A program made the translations under genes and the position numbers. Under the pieces are notes generated by a model. The model was not told the origin of the DNA, did no database searches, and worked only from the letters and a program-made list of their open reading frames with translations. From Allobacillus salarius (GTDB lineage Bacteria; Bacillota; Bacilli; Bacillales; Alkalibacillaceae), in the NCBI RefSeq assembly GCF_007559425.1, contig NZ_VMHE01000006.1, forward strand, positions 1-64,000: DNA of 64,000 nucleotides, given 5' to 3'. This document shows, piece by piece, positions 15,847-26,355 of this stretch. Position 1 is the first letter of the stretch. Every line of letters starts with the position of its first letter.

Positions 15847-18678
15847 GTGGCTATGGATGGGTCTAGCAATCGTATTTGGGAAGCTTTTCACGGTCCCAAT
15901 ATGGGCTATGTAGAAGAGCAATATGAACTGTTTTTAGACGACCCGGATGCAGTAGATGAATCGCTGCGTCATATTTTTGAGCAATACGGGGCACCGGAAT
16001 GGATGGATGCCGATCAAGGTGGTGGTCAAGTAGCGCCGCAGTCAGGTGGCAGCACTTCATTTACTGACTTGAAAAAGTTAACAAGTGCAATGAAGTTAGT
16101 TGAGGCCATTCGTCGACATGGTCATCTCGGTGCAGATATTTATCCAGTTGGCGGTCATGATCAATCGCATGATTCGTTAATCGACCTTGAGAGTTATAAC
16201 TTAACAAATGAAGATTTGAAAAAAATCGATGTTAAGTTACTAGCAGGTCATGAACATAAAGGAATTAATAACGGCTACGAGTATATCGAGCACTTGAAAC
16301 AAAAGTATTTAGGAAAAACTTCATATGAATTCAACCATATCCCAGATGATGAAGAGCGCGAATGGCTTTATCAGCAGGTTGAAACAGGAGCATTTGAAAT
16401 TGACTTTTCAGATGAAGATAAAAAAGATCTACTAAAACGACTAGGTGAAGTTGAGGGCTTCGAAGCATTCTTACAGAAAACGTTCGTTGCACAGAAACGT
16501 TTCTCCATTGAAGGACTAGATGTGATGGTACCAATGCTTGACCATCTTGTTAAAAATAGTAACAAAGATTCCGTTGAGCACATCATGATGGGCATGGCTC
16601 ACCGTGGGCGATTGAACGTATTGGCTCACATTCTTGGAAAACCGTACGACAGAATCTTTTCTGAATTTGCTCATTCTCCAAACAAGGAATTGGTACCTTC
16701 AGAAGGTTCGACCGGAATTAATTACGGTTGGACTGGAGACGTTAAATACCATTTCGGTGGAAACTTTAAACAAGATGAATCAAAAACGAAGATCACTTTA
16801 GGTCATAACCCTTCACATTTAGAATTTATTAATCCGATTGTTGAAGGATACACGCGTGCTGTCCAAGATGATCGTTCAAATAATGGTGAAGCAAAACCGG
16901 ACTTCAATAAGTCATTTTCTGTACAAATTCACGGAGATGCAGCGTTTATCGGTGAAGGTGTTGTCGCTGAAACACTAAACCTTGCGCAGCTTCATGGCTA
17001 CAAAACTGGTGGGGCCGTACACATTATCGCCAACAACCTAGTTGGCTTTACAACCGATAAAGTAGAAGGACGTTCTACAAAGTATGCATCTGACTTGGCG
17101 AAAGGATTTGAAATGCCTGTTCTTCACGTCAATGCGGATGATCCGGTAGCTTGTATCCGTGCAGTTGAATTCGCTTATCAGTATCGCAGAAAATTCCAGA
17201 AAGATGTCGTTATCGATTTAGTCGGTTATAGACGTTATGGTCATAACGAAATGGATGAACCACGCGGAACTCAGCCATTGTTATACCAAGAGATTGATGC
17301 GCATGATACAGCATATGAAGTATATGCGAAGCGTTTAGTAGAAGAAAAAGTTCTTTCTGAAGATGAAAAAATGAAGTTTAAAGAGGATGCAATTCAAAAA
17401 CTTCGTGACATTTATGATGGCATGAAAGAGCATGAAATTCATGAAACGTATGTGCCAGCATTGCCGGAAGGAGTTGCGGATGAGCTTGATTCAATCGAGA
17501 CGAAAGTTAGTCAAGATGTTTTGAAACAAGTAAACAAAGATATGTTGAAACGTCCAGAAGACTTCACTGGATTTAAGAAACTCGAAAAAATTCTAAATCG
17601 TCGTGAGAATGCATTAGAAGAAGGTCAAAAAGTCGACTGGGCACTCGGTGAAGCACTTGCTTTTGGAACCATTTTGAAAGACGGTACACCGATCCGAATG
17701 ACTGGTCAAGATTCTGAGCGTGGAACTTTTGCTCACCGTCACCTCGTTTTGCGCGACGTTAAAACAAATGAAAAGTACAGCCCAATGCACGGTATTGAAG
17801 GAGTCGATGCTTCCTTTAGCTTATATAACAGCCCGCTATCTGAGGTTGCAGTTTTAGGGTTTGAGTATGGCTATAGTGTGCAAACAGACGATACACTTGT
17901 CTTATGGGAAGCTCAGTATGGAGACTTCTCGAATGTGGCACAAGTAATCTTTGACCAGTTCATTTCATCTGGTCGAGCTAAATGGGGACAAATTGCTAGT
18001 CTTGTTATGCTTCTACCACACGGTTATGAAGGGCAAGGACCGGAGCACTCCAGTGCACGTCTGGAACGTTACTTGCAGCTGTCAGCAGAAAATAACTGGA
18101 CAGTAGCGAATGTGACGACTGCTGGGCAATACTTCCATCTATTAAGAAGGCAAGCTGCGATTGTTGGAAAAGATAACGCTCGTCCACTGATTTTGATGAC
18201 GCCGAAGAGCCTTATCCGAAATCAACGCGTTGCTGTTGATGGTACTGAACTGAGCGAAGGAAAATTCCAGCCAGTCTTGGAGCATAAAGAAACAGGAGAC
18301 AACCCAGAATCCGTTAAACGATTAGTTATCGGAAGTGGGAAAGTTATGGTTGACCTTGAAGAAGCATTAGATGGCAAGGACAATACAGAAAGCTTGCATT
18401 GCGTCAGATTAGAACAAATTTATCCATTCCCAGAAGACCGACTGAAAGAACTTTTGAAAAAATACAAAAATGTTGAAGATATTGTATGGGTTCAAGAAGA
18501 ACCGAAGAATATGGGAAGCTGGGAATTCGTCAACGACAGAATTCGTGATATTATGAAGAAGAAACAGAATCTGTTATACGTAGGTAGACCTGATCGTTCT
18601 TCACCTGCCGTTGGTGATCCAAACATTCACAAAGCAGAACAAAGTCAAATCATTGAAGAAGCACTAAAGCTTGACTAA
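15847..18678 (+). CDS. odhA: 2-oxoglutarate dehydrogenase E1 component
   Basis: 943 residues, the usual length. It decarboxylates 2-oxoglutarate with thiamine diphosphate and passes succinyl to the E2 lipoyl group. Visible are the conserved HHE1 segment IMMGMAHRGRLNVLAHI, the ThDP-binding GDAAFIGEGVVAE region, VGYRRYGHNEMDEP, and the transketolase-like part with GQDSERGTFAHRH and LPHGYEGQGPEHSSARLER. GGGGG at 15834-15838 is placed for GTG 15847, giving MAMDGSSNRIWEAFHGPN; the longer frame from TTG 15811 has no binding site. E2 follows after 15 bp, so odhAB form an operon. The 243 bp upstream show no obvious operator. Confidence 0.95.
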   Translation: MAMDGSSNRIWEAFHGPNMGYVEEQYELFLDDPDAVDESLRHIFEQYGAPEWMDADQGGGQVAPQSGGSTSFTDLKKLTSAMKLVEAIRRHGHLGADIYPVGGHDQSHDSLIDLESYNLTNEDLKKIDVKLLAGHEHKGINNGYEYIEHLKQKYLGKTSYEFNHIPDDEEREWLYQQVETGAFEIDFSDEDKKDLLKRLGEVEGFEAFLQKTFVAQKRFSIEGLDVMVPMLDHLVKNSNKDSVEHIMMGMAHRGRLNVLAHILGKPYDRIFSEFAHSPNKELVPSEGSTGINYGWTGDVKYHFGGNFKQDESKTKITLGHNPSHLEFINPIVEGYTRAVQDDRSNNGEAKPDFNKSFSVQIHGDAAFIGEGVVAETLNLAQLHGYKTGGAVHIIANNLVGFTTDKVEGRSTKYASDLAKGFEMPVLHVNADDPVACIRAVEFAYQYRRKFQKDVVIDLVGYRRYGHNEMDEPRGTQPLLYQEIDAHDTAYEVYAKRLVEEKVLSEDEKMKFKEDAIQKLRDIYDGMKEHEIHETYVPALPEGVADELDSIETKVSQDVLKQVNKDMLKRPEDFTGFKKLEKILNRRENALEEGQKVDWALGEALAFGTILKDGTPIRMTGQDSERGTFAHRHLVLRDVKTNEKYSPMHGIEGVDASFSLYNSPLSEVAVLGFEYGYSVQTDDTLVLWEAQYGDFSNVAQVIFDQFISSGRAKWGQIASLVMLLPHGYEGQGPEHSSARLERYLQLSAENNWTVANVTTAGQYFHLLRRQAAIVGKDNARPLILMTPKSLIRNQRVAVDGTELSEGKFQPVLEHKETGDNPESVKRLVIGSGKVMVDLEEALDGKDNTESLHCVRLEQIYPFPEDRLKELLKKYKNVEDIVWVQEEPKNMGSWEFVNDRIRDIMKKKQNLLYVGRPDRSSPAVGDPNIHKAEQSQIIEEALKLD

Positions 18679-18693
18679 AAGGAGGAAAATAAC

Positions 18694-19968
18694 GTGAAGG
18701 AAATCGTTGTACCGGAATTAGCCGAATCGATTACTGAAGGTACAGTAGCTGAGTGGTTAGTTCAAAAAGGTGAAAAAGTAGAAAAGGGAGACGCCATCCT
18801 TGAATTAGAGACAGACAAAGTAAACGTTGAAGTTAACTCTGACTTTACAGGCGTTCTTGCTGAAGTTCTTGTAGAAGAAGGCGACGACGTAGAAGTAGGA
18901 GACGTTATTGCTAAAATTGATGAGAACGGTGAAGCTGGTGGTAGTTCATCTGAATCAAGCGAAGAAACAGTTGAAAAGGAAGAAAAGAAAGAAGAACCAT
19001 CTACTGAAAAGCAAGCGGAAGAAAAGAAAGAAGAACCTGCTAAAGAAGAAAAAGAAGAAACAGATGCAACAGACCAACCAGTTGCTTCTCCAGCGACACG
19101 TAAACGTGCGCGTGAACTTGGCATTGACTTAAATGACATTAAGCCAAAAGATCCAGTAGGTCGAATTTCCAAAGAAGACGTAGAAGCAGCAGCAAGCCAA
19201 AAAGCAGAAGGCAGCAAAGCGAAGTCTTCGAAGAAAGAAGAAACCAGCGAGAAAACAGAATTCGACAAACCGGTTGAGCGTGAAAAGCTTTCTCGTCGCC
19301 GTCAAACGATTGCTAAGCGTTTAGTTGAAGTTCAACAAGAAGCTGCAATGTTAACAACGTTTAATGAAGTTGACATGACGAATATTATGAAGCTTCGCAG
19401 TGAACGTAAAGATGAATTCTTGGACAAACACGGTGTCAAATTAGGCTTCATGTCCTTCTTTACGAAAGCTGTTGTTGGTGCCTTGAAAGAGTTCCCATTA
19501 GTGAACTCTGAAATCCAAGGCAAAGAAGTAGTGAAGAAGAAGTTTTACGACATTGGTATGGCTGTGTCAACAGAAGAAGGACTAGTTGTTCCTGTTGTTA
19601 GAGATGCCGATCGTTTAAGCTTCGCAGGAATTGAAAAAGAAGTTGGGGACTTGGCTAAAAAAGCTCGTGATGGAAAACTGACATTAGACGATCTAAGTGG
19701 AGGTTCATTCACAATCACTAACGGTGGTATTTTTGGATCCTTGCTATCCACGCCAATCTTAAACTCACCTCAAGTAGGTATTTTAGGAATGCATACGATT
19801 CAAAAACGTCCAGTCGTTATGCCAGATGACTCAATTGAAGTCCGCCCAATGATGTACTTGGCACTTTCTTATGACCACAGAATCATTGACGGAAGAGAAG
19901 CTGTTCAGTTCTTGGTTCGTGTCAAAGAAATGATTGAAGATCCATATGATCTATTGTTAGAAGGATAA
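18694..19968 (+). CDS. odhB: Dihydrolipoyllysine-residue succinyltransferase (E2)
   Basis: 424 residues, starting at GTG 18694 after AAAGGAGG. Domains: a lipoyl domain (1-77) with lipoylated Lys in ETDKVNVEV, a long Glu/Lys-rich linker (about 85-130), the E1/E3-binding domain (SPATRKRARELGIDLN ... GRISKEDVEAA, about 131-170), and the trimeric catalytic domain ending in SYDHRIIDGREAVQF with the catalytic His and Asp. It works with OdhA and the shared E3 in the TCA cycle. The acidic linker composition gives a long meaningless antisense frame. Confidence 0.95.
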   Translation: MKEIVVPELAESITEGTVAEWLVQKGEKVEKGDAILELETDKVNVEVNSDFTGVLAEVLVEEGDDVEVGDVIAKIDENGEAGGSSSESSEETVEKEEKKEEPSTEKQAEEKKEEPAKEEKEETDATDQPVASPATRKRARELGIDLNDIKPKDPVGRISKEDVEAAASQKAEGSKAKSSKKEETSEKTEFDKPVEREKLSRRRQTIAKRLVEVQQEAAMLTTFNEVDMTNIMKLRSERKDEFLDKHGVKLGFMSFFTKAVVGALKEFPLVNSEIQGKEVVKKKFYDIGMAVSTEEGLVVPVVRDADRLSFAGIEKEVGDLAKKARDGKLTLDDLSGGSFTITNGGIFGSLLSTPILNSPQVGILGMHTIQKRPVVMPDDSIEVRPMMYLALSYDHRIIDGREAVQFLVRVKEMIEDPYDLLLEG

Positions 19969-20007
19969 TAAAATAACACCATTGAATATTAACTAGCTTA
20001 AACTATG

Positions 20008-20054
20008 AAAAAGGTACCTATGACGTATGAGATTACGTATAGGTACCTTTTTTG
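20008..20054 (+). terminator. Terminator of odhAB
   Basis: Near-perfect long stem: AAAAAGGTACCTAT plus ACGTA (20008-20027) pairs with TACGT plus ATAGGTACCTTTTTT, ending in a T-run at 20053. Confidence 0.95.
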
Positions 20055-20511
20055 CTTGTATAATGAAATGTTTTACTAATAATTTTTGATATGAAATTTT
20101 CTTGAGAATATTTTATTATAATCAGTATTCAGTTTATTACCCATGGAATTCTTACCTATTAATACGATAGTAGTAGAGATGTTTAATGAATTTGAATGCT
20201 AATAGTAAACGTTTTCATAAATGGAAATGTTGAAAATAGTAAGAAAAAAAGAAAAATAACCTTCGTTAATTACATCATTCATGATATAATAAAACATACT
20301 TGTAATAACAACGTAATATTTCGACTATTTACATAGTTTAAATAAACACTAAAATTAAATATTTTAAAAAAGTCTTGAAATTACAACTAATTTTGTATAA
20401 TATATTTATTAACCAATTTCATTTACTGTACATAAATAACTGTTATTACATTTTAAGTATTTTTTTGAAATTAAAATTCTGAATTAATCTAAAACAACAG
20501 AGGTGCTTTCG
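20055..20511 (+). promoter_or_regulatory. AT-rich leader of app operon with promoter and CodY-like sites
   Basis: This 457-bp gap contains no gene I can support. A likely promoter is TCTTGA/TTGAAA (20373-20380) with TATAAT at 20396-20401; another TATAAT lies at 20285. Between promoter and start, AAAATTCTGAATTAA (20473-20487) has the central ATTCTGAAT palindrome of the CodY box but several mismatches outside; a weaker partial match is AATTTTCTTGAGAAT (20095-20109). App/Opp operons are CodY targets in Bacillus, so nutrient repression is plausible but unproven. Confidence 0.45.
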
Positions 20512-21534
20512 ATGAGCGAACATACAAAAGAAAATAAAGGCCCACTTCTAGAGGTGAAGAATTTAGAAACAGCATTTCCGATTGACGGGGAGTACTACAA
20601 TGCAGTGGATGATGTTTCATTTACTGTTGACCGCGGCAAAATCGTCGGTGTCGTAGGAGAATCGGGTTGTGGGAAAAGTGTAATGTCACTATCGATTATG
20701 CATTTGCTACCTAAGGGGATCGGCAAGATAAAAGGTGGACAAATTCTATTAGATGGAAAAGATATTACCAATTATAACGATAAAGAAATGAATAAGATTC
20801 GCGGCAAAGATATATCAATGATTTTCCAGGAACCGATGACAGCATTAAACCCTGTTTTTACAATCGGTTTCCAACTTGAAGAAGTTTTGTTCAATCATTT
20901 CAAAATTTCAAAGAAAGAAGCTAGACAAAAATCTATTTCATTGTTGCGTAGTGTAGGTATTTCAAGATCGGAAGATGTAGTTGAGGAATATCCACACCAA
21001 TTATCAGGTGGTATGAGACAGCGTGTCATGATTGCAATGGCGATTGCCTGCCAGCCGCAATTGTTGATTGCTGATGAACCAACTACCGCTCTAGATGTGA
21101 CTGTTCAAGCACAGATTCTTGATCTTTTAAAAGAGGTACAGTCAATTAACGATATGGCAATTGTACTTATCACACATGATTTAGGTGTAGTAGCTGAAAT
21201 GTGTGATGACGTAATTGTTATGTACGCGGGAGAAATTGTTGAAAAAACATCTGTAGAAGAATTATTTGAAAATCCGAAACATCCATATACGGAGAAATTG
21301 ATTGATTCGATCCCGAAAATGGGTGTGAAACAAGATCGACTCGGTTCCATTCCAGGAATCGTTCCTTCATTGAAAAATATGCCGCGGGTAGGATGTAAAT
21401 TTGCTGACCGTTGTCCGAGAGCAATGCCGGAATGTACGACGATTACTCCATTACTTGGCGAAGTGAAAGACGGTCACGAGGTGTCATGTATCTTATACGA
21501 TGAAAGCCGACCAAAAGAAAGGGCGAATGCGTAA
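20512..21534 (+). CDS. appD: Oligopeptide ABC transporter ATP-binding protein, AppD type
   Basis: 340 residues. Walker [11 protein letters not shown]-loop [10 protein letters not shown], signature LSGGMRQRV, Walker [13 protein letters not shown], switch His in LITHDLG; the C-terminal oligopeptide domain has the Cys pattern of a possible iron-sulfur site ([13 protein letters not shown]). ATG 20512 is preferred: AGAGGTG (20499-20505) is well spaced to it, while GTG 20503 lies inside that site. The gene order D-F-A-B-C equals B. subtilis appDFABC. It overlaps the next gene by one base (TAATG). Confidence 0.9.
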   Translation: MSEHTKENKGPLLEVKNLETAFPIDGEYYNAVDDVSFTVDRGKIVGVVGESGCGKSVMSLSIMHLLPKGIGKIKGGQILLDGKDITNYNDKEMNKIRGKDISMIFQEPMTALNPVFTIGFQLEEVLFNHFKISKKEARQKSISLLRSVGISRSEDVVEEYPHQLSGGMRQRVMIAMAIACQPQLLIADEPTTALDVTVQAQILDLLKEVQSINDMAIVLITHDLGVVAEMCDDVIVMYAGEIVEKTSVEELFENPKHPYTEKLIDSIPKMGVKQDRLGSIPGIVPSLKNMPRVGCKFADRCPRAMPECTTITPLLGEVKDGHEVSCILYDESRPKERANA

Positions 21535-22571
21535 TGGCGACAACTGAGACAATCACAAATGCAGAAGTCAAGAAAGAACAACGTGATGCGAAAGAAAATA
21601 TTCTCGAAGTCAAAAATCTTAAAACCTACTATCCGATTAAAGGTGGTTTTTTCAGAAGAACAGTAGGACACGTAAAAGCCGTCGATGACATCAGCTTTAA
21701 TATTAAAAAAGGAGAAACATTTGGTCTTGTTGGTGAATCGGGTTGCGGGAAATCCACAGCTGGCCGAACACTTCTCCGTTTATTGAAACCAACTGATGGA
21801 GAAATCATTTTTGATGGCGAAAACATCACCAATCTAGTCGGCAATAAACTACGGAAGAAAAGACAAGATTTTCAAATGGTTTTCCAAGATCCATATGCAT
21901 CGTTGAATCCGATGCAAAACGTCGGTGAAATCGTTGCCGAACCGATTCGTAACTACCACAAAGGTAAAAGCAAAAAAGAAATCGAAGAAGAAGTCAGAAA
22001 TTTATTGAATCGAGTCGGACTTCCACAAGATGCTTATGATAAATACGCACATGAATTTTCAGGAGGTCAAAGACAGAGAATTGGGATTGCTCGAGCGCTT
22101 GCTTTAAACCCGAAATTCATCATCGCTGACGAGCCAGTTTCAGCATTAGACGTTTCGGTTCAATCACAAGTGTTGAATCTATTAATGGATCTCCAGGATG
22201 ATTTTGATCTTACATATTTGTTTATCGCGCACGACCTAAGTGTAGTAAAACATATGAGTGATCGAATCGGAGTTATGTATCTCGGAAACTTAGTGGAATT
22301 GGCCGACAATGAATCAATTTACAATGAACCACTTCATCCTTATACACAGGCATTAATTTCTGCCATACCTCATCCAGATCCAAAGATGAAAAAGGAAAGG
22401 ATCGTTTTGGAAGGCGACGTACCAAGCCCCTCTAATCCACCATCCGGATGTCCGTTCCATACAAGATGTCCGATGGCTAAAGAGGAATGCTCAGAAATTA
22501 GGCCTACTTTAAAGGAGGTGAAGACAGGTCATCACGTAGCTTGCATCCTTTATGATGAAGACGTCAATTAA
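21534..22571 (+). CDS. appF: Oligopeptide ABC transporter ATP-binding protein, AppF type
   Basis: 345 residues. Walker [24 protein letters not shown], signature [15 protein letters not shown], Walker [26 protein letters not shown]-terminal [11 protein letters not shown] and CSEIRP complete the OppF-type Cys motif. Pairs with AppD to drive peptide uptake. Start ATG overlaps the appD stop, so translation is coupled. Confidence 0.9.
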   Translation: MATTETITNAEVKKEQRDAKENILEVKNLKTYYPIKGGFFRRTVGHVKAVDDISFNIKKGETFGLVGESGCGKSTAGRTLLRLLKPTDGEIIFDGENITNLVGNKLRKKRQDFQMVFQDPYASLNPMQNVGEIVAEPIRNYHKGKSKKEIEEEVRNLLNRVGLPQDAYDKYAHEFSGGQRQRIGIARALALNPKFIIADEPVSALDVSVQSQVLNLLMDLQDDFDLTYLFIAHDLSVVKHMSDRIGVMYLGNLVELADNESIYNEPLHPYTQALISAIPHPDPKMKKERIVLEGDVPSPSNPPSGCPFHTRCPMAKEECSEIRPTLKEVKTGHHVACILYDEDVN

Positions 22572-22595
22572 TATTCAAAAACAGGGGGAAAGAAA

Positions 22596-24377
22596 ATGAA
22601 GAAATCATATTGGCTAATTGCCATGATGCTTGTTCTTACAATGTTCCTAGCTGCTTGTGGTGGGGATGACAATGAAGAGCAAGGAAGTGAAGATGAGGGT
22701 ACAGAAGAAGAATCCTCAGAAGAAGGTACAGAAGAAGAGTCTTCGGAAGAAGGTTCTGAAGAGGCTTCTGGTGATGGTGAACCAGTTGATGGAGGAACAT
22801 TGATTTATGCAATTGACTCTGAGCCATCTGGTCCACTTGACATCAACTTCTATAGCTCAGTTACTGAAGCTGAAATCAACCAGTTTGTTCAAGAAGGATT
22901 TGTTGAATATGATGAAGAGTTTAACCCAATCCCTCATTTAGCGGAGTGGGAAACAGAAGATCAAAAAACATACAACTTCACAATTAAGGAAGGCGTAAAA
23001 TGGCATAACGGTGACGATCTAACCGTTCATGACTGGGTATTCGCTATTGAAACACTAGCACATCCTGATTACACGGGTCCTCGTTGGGCTAACGTCCAAA
23101 CAATCGAAGGGGCTGCTGACTTCCGTGAAGGAAATGCGGATGAAATTGCAGGGTTGAATGTTAAAGGCGATTACGAAATTGAAATCACATTTGACAAAGC
23201 ACGTGTTAACAACTTATTGAATCTATGGACTTACCCAATGAACCAAACAGCATTCGAAGGAATCGAAGTTGCTGAAATGGAAGAATCTGCACCATCTATG
23301 ACTGAACTTGTAGGAACAGGACCATTCAAAGTGAAAAACACTTCTGCTGGTGAATATTATGAGTTGGAAAAGAACGAAGACTACTGGCAAGGCGAGCCAC
23401 ACTTAGATGGACTGACAGTGCGTGTTGTAGCTAATACGTCTGTAATCGGTGCTCTTGAAAACGGTGAGGTTGACATGGTTCCAGTTCACCCAACTCAAGG
23501 TGAAGAAGCAGATGCTTTAGACAATGTTTCTGTCATCACATACCCAGGCGTATCTTACTACTATGTAGGATTCAAACTAGGCGTATTTGACAGTGATGCT
23601 GGTGAAATTGTTGAAGAAAAAGAAAAATATAGTAACAAGAAATTGCGTCAAGCACTATGGCATGCAATCGACCGTGAACAGTGGATCGAAACATTCTTCG
23701 GCGGTTATGGTAAAACGCTAAACGCACCAATCCCTACGTCTCACTGGATTGCTGCAGATAACGATGACTTGAAACAATACGAATACTCTACTGAAAAAGC
23801 TAAAGAATTGCTAGCTGAAGCAGGTTATGAAGATACGAACGGTGATGGATTCGTAGAAGACCCTGAAGGAAATGAGTTTGTCTTATCATTCTCTCACTAC
23901 GATACTGGTAATCCATCATTTGAAACTCGTGCACAAGCACTTGTACAACAGTGGGAACAAATCGGTGTCAAATCAGAACTTCAAATGGTAGAAGTACAAA
24001 ACTACTATGACATGATTGAAAATGATGATCCTGCAATCGAAGCATTTTTCGGCGGATGGAGCGTCGGTGCTGATCCAGACCCAACTGCTCTATGGGCTTC
24101 TGACCAGCTTTGGAACTACCCACGCTTCAACAATGAAGAAGCTGACAAACTTTTAGAAGATGCACTTGATGTAGAAGTTGTTGGCGACGATAAAGATAAG
24201 CGTAAAGATGTATACACTGAGTGGCAGAAACTTGTAAACGAAGAAGCTCCTGCATTGATCATTGGTGAGCTTGAAGAAGTTTACGCTGTCAACGAACGTG
24301 TAGGCGGACTTGAATACGATGTAACAGGATTCAACAACGCTATGAACTGGTTTGTTACAGACGGAGCAGATAAGTAA
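22596..24377 (+). CDS. appA: Oligopeptide-binding lipoprotein, AppA type
   Basis: 593 residues; lipobox LAAC with Cys21. A Ser/Glu/Gly-rich tether (about 24-60, repeats of EEESSEEGTE) precedes the SBP_bac_5 fold, with the family hallmark TYNFTIKEGVKWHNGDDLT and later KLRQALWHAIDRE. It captures peptides at the outer face of the membrane. Longer than typical AppA mainly because of the acidic tether, which is common in salt-tolerant Bacillaceae. GGGGGAAAG precedes the ATG. Confidence 0.9.
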   Translation: MKKSYWLIAMMLVLTMFLAACGGDDNEEQGSEDEGTEEESSEEGTEEESSEEGSEEASGDGEPVDGGTLIYAIDSEPSGPLDINFYSSVTEAEINQFVQEGFVEYDEEFNPIPHLAEWETEDQKTYNFTIKEGVKWHNGDDLTVHDWVFAIETLAHPDYTGPRWANVQTIEGAADFREGNADEIAGLNVKGDYEIEITFDKARVNNLLNLWTYPMNQTAFEGIEVAEMEESAPSMTELVGTGPFKVKNTSAGEYYELEKNEDYWQGEPHLDGLTVRVVANTSVIGALENGEVDMVPVHPTQGEEADALDNVSVITYPGVSYYYVGFKLGVFDSDAGEIVEEKEKYSNKKLRQALWHAIDREQWIETFFGGYGKTLNAPIPTSHWIAADNDDLKQYEYSTEKAKELLAEAGYEDTNGDGFVEDPEGNEFVLSFSHYDTGNPSFETRAQALVQQWEQIGVKSELQMVEVQNYYDMIENDDPAIEAFFGGWSVGADPDPTALWASDQLWNYPRFNNEEADKLLEDALDVEVVGDDKDKRKDVYTEWQKLVNEEAPALIIGELEEVYAVNERVGGLEYDVTGFNNAMNWFVTDGADK

Positions 24378-24413
24378 ACCATCCGTTAGTATGAAACGAT
24401 AAGGAGAATTGAC

Positions 24414-25379
24414 ATGTTAAAATATACACTCCGAAGATTACTAGGCATGATTCCAATGCTACTCCTTATCTCCATTGTAGTGTTTTCCCTGGCTATGTTT
24501 ATGCCAGGGGATCCACTTGGTGGAGAAATTGATCCAACGAATTCCGATCCAGAGTACATTGAGGAAATGAGAGAGAAATTAGGATATAATGACCCGATAC
24601 ATGTTCAGTACTGGACTTGGGTCACCAATTTTGTCCAAGGAGACTTTGGTAAATCAACACAGTACAAAGTACAAGTCTCAGAACTCGTTAAATCTCGAAT
24701 GCTGAACACGTTGTTTCTGGGTATAAGTTCGATTGTCATTACATATATCTTCGCTTTCGCAATGGGGATGACTGCCGGGAGAAAAGCTTACTCAAAATTA
24801 GATCATTTCATCGGCGGATTAAATTATTTTGGCTTAGCAGTTCCAAACTATATTGCTGGTGTTGTTATCATTTATTTCTTCTCCTTTAAGTTAGGATGGA
24901 TTCCATTTGGAGGGTCACATGAAATCGGGCTACAACCAGGTACATTGGAGTATTGGATCAGTCGCTTCCACCATGTGTTAGCGCCTGCAATCGTACTCGG
25001 TGCTTTAAGTACCGCCAGTTACACGCAATTTTTACGTAACGATATTATTGAAAGTAGTCGAAAGGATTTTGTTCGAACCGCAAGAGCAAAAGGAACATCA
25101 GAGTCAAAAATCTATAACAGTCATATTTTAAGAAATTCCGTAATACCCCTAATAACGTTTTTAGGATTCGACATTGTAACCATTGTTAATGGTGCGGTCA
25201 TCACAGAAGCAATCTTTACGTACCCTGGAATAGGAACCTTATTCTTAAACTCGGTGAACAATCGTGATTATTCCGTACTGATGACTTTAACAATGTTTTT
25301 CTCATTACTCGTATTAATTGGAAACTTAGTGGCAGATTTACTATATGGAATAGTGGATCCGAGAATTCGCATAGATTAG
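24414..25379 (+). CDS. appB: Oligopeptide ABC transporter permease, AppB type
   Basis: 321 residues; six membrane helices with an external loop after the first (MPGDPLGGEIDPTNSDPEYIEEM). The EAA-type coupling loop is around RTARAKGTSESKIYNSHILRNS. AAGGAG precedes the ATG. Forms the channel with AppC. Confidence 0.9.
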   Translation: MLKYTLRRLLGMIPMLLLISIVVFSLAMFMPGDPLGGEIDPTNSDPEYIEEMREKLGYNDPIHVQYWTWVTNFVQGDFGKSTQYKVQVSELVKSRMLNTLFLGISSIVITYIFAFAMGMTAGRKAYSKLDHFIGGLNYFGLAVPNYIAGVVIIYFFSFKLGWIPFGGSHEIGLQPGTLEYWISRFHHVLAPAIVLGALSTASYTQFLRNDIIESSRKDFVRTARAKGTSESKIYNSHILRNSVIPLITFLGFDIVTIVNGAVITEAIFTYPGIGTLFLNSVNNRDYSVLMTLTMFFSLLVLIGNLVADLLYGIVDPRIRID

Positions 25380-25390
25380 GAGGAGTGGCT

Positions 25391-26293
25391 GTGGAAACCA
25401 ATACAATTACTAACGCTGCACCAAAGCCACAAAAGAACATGTCGCCATGGGCGATAGCCAGAAGAAAATTTGTTAAAAATAAATTGGCCATGATCAGCTC
25501 AGCTTATTTATTATTTATCATTATCATTTCATTTTTGGCTCCTTATATTACGACAGCAGATATAAGCCTCGTACAGATCGGACAAATGGAGCTTCCTCCA
25601 TCCGCTGATCATTGGTTTGGAACAGATAAAAGTGGCCGTGATGTCTTTACGAGACTATTATATGGTGGACGAGTTTCATTGCTCGTCGGAATGGCTTGTA
25701 CTGTAGCAGTTACTATTTTCGGAACGATCGTCGGCTCAATCGCCGGATATTTCGGAGGAAAAATAGATAGTATCTTAATGCGTTTTACGGATTTCGTTTT
25801 GAACTTTCCATTCTTAGTTTTCGTAATCGTACTAAGTGCAATTCTATTCGGACAAGTAGATGGTGTTTGGGTATTGATCCTTGTCATTAGTGTACTAAGT
25901 TGGGGCGGCGTTGCTCGTCTTGTACGTAGTAAAGTTCTGACGGAAAAAGAAAATGAGTATGTGTTAGCGGCAGTATCAATCGGTACGACCCCGTTTAAAG
26001 TCATTACTAGACACTTACTACCAAACATTCTATCCACAATTATTGTTCAATCAACTATTCTCTTTGCAAATATGATTGTAGTAGAATCTGGTTTAAGCTA
26101 TCTTGGCTTCGGTGTACCTTCATCAACACCAAGTTGGGGGAATATGTTAAAGGCTTCCCAAGAACCGGATGTATTGCAACATATGCCATGGATTTGGGCG
26201 CCGCCCGGAATCGTATTAGTTTTGACAATCCTGTCAATTAACTTTATCGGTGAAGGAATTAAAGATGCGTTGAATCCAAAATCTTATCGTTAA
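25391..26293 (+). CDS. appC: Oligopeptide ABC transporter permease, AppC type
   Basis: 300 residues with the OppC pattern: N-terminal helix after SPWAIARRKFVKNKLA, the motif HWFGTDKSGRDVFTRLLYGGRVSL, and six helices with the EAA loop near YVLAAVSIGTTPFKVITRHLLPN. AGGAGG at 25378-25383 is correctly spaced for GTG 25391; the GTG at 25385 is one base from it and is rejected. Last gene of the operon. Confidence 0.9.
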   Translation: METNTITNAAPKPQKNMSPWAIARRKFVKNKLAMISSAYLLFIIIISFLAPYITTADISLVQIGQMELPPSADHWFGTDKSGRDVFTRLLYGGRVSLLVGMACTVAVTIFGTIVGSIAGYFGGKIDSILMRFTDFVLNFPFLVFVIVLSAILFGQVDGVWVLILVISVLSWGGVARLVRSKVLTEKENEYVLAAVSIGTTPFKVITRHLLPNILSTIIVQSTILFANMIVVESGLSYLGFGVPSSTPSWGNMLKASQEPDVLQHMPWIWAPPGIVLVLTILSINFIGEGIKDALNPKSYR

Positions 26294-26299
26294 ATCATA

Positions 26300-26340
26300 A
26301 CTCGCTCATTAACTACATATTAATGAGCGAGTTTTTTTGC
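26300..26340 (+). terminator. Terminator of app operon
   Basis: Perfect 13-bp stem ACTCGCTCATTAA / TTAATGAGCGAGT (26300-26312, 26320-26332), followed by TTTTTT. Confidence 0.95.
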
Positions 26341-26355
26341 GTGAGGAGTGATTAA

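Noticed and set aside
18762..19268. 168-codon minus-strand frame inside odhB
   Set aside because: Mirror of the Glu/Lys-rich linker codons; Ser/Phe-rich nonsense composition and no binding site.
25609..26037. 142-codon minus-strand frame inside appC
   Set aside because: Shadow of a membrane-protein gene, Thr/Ile-rich, no signals.
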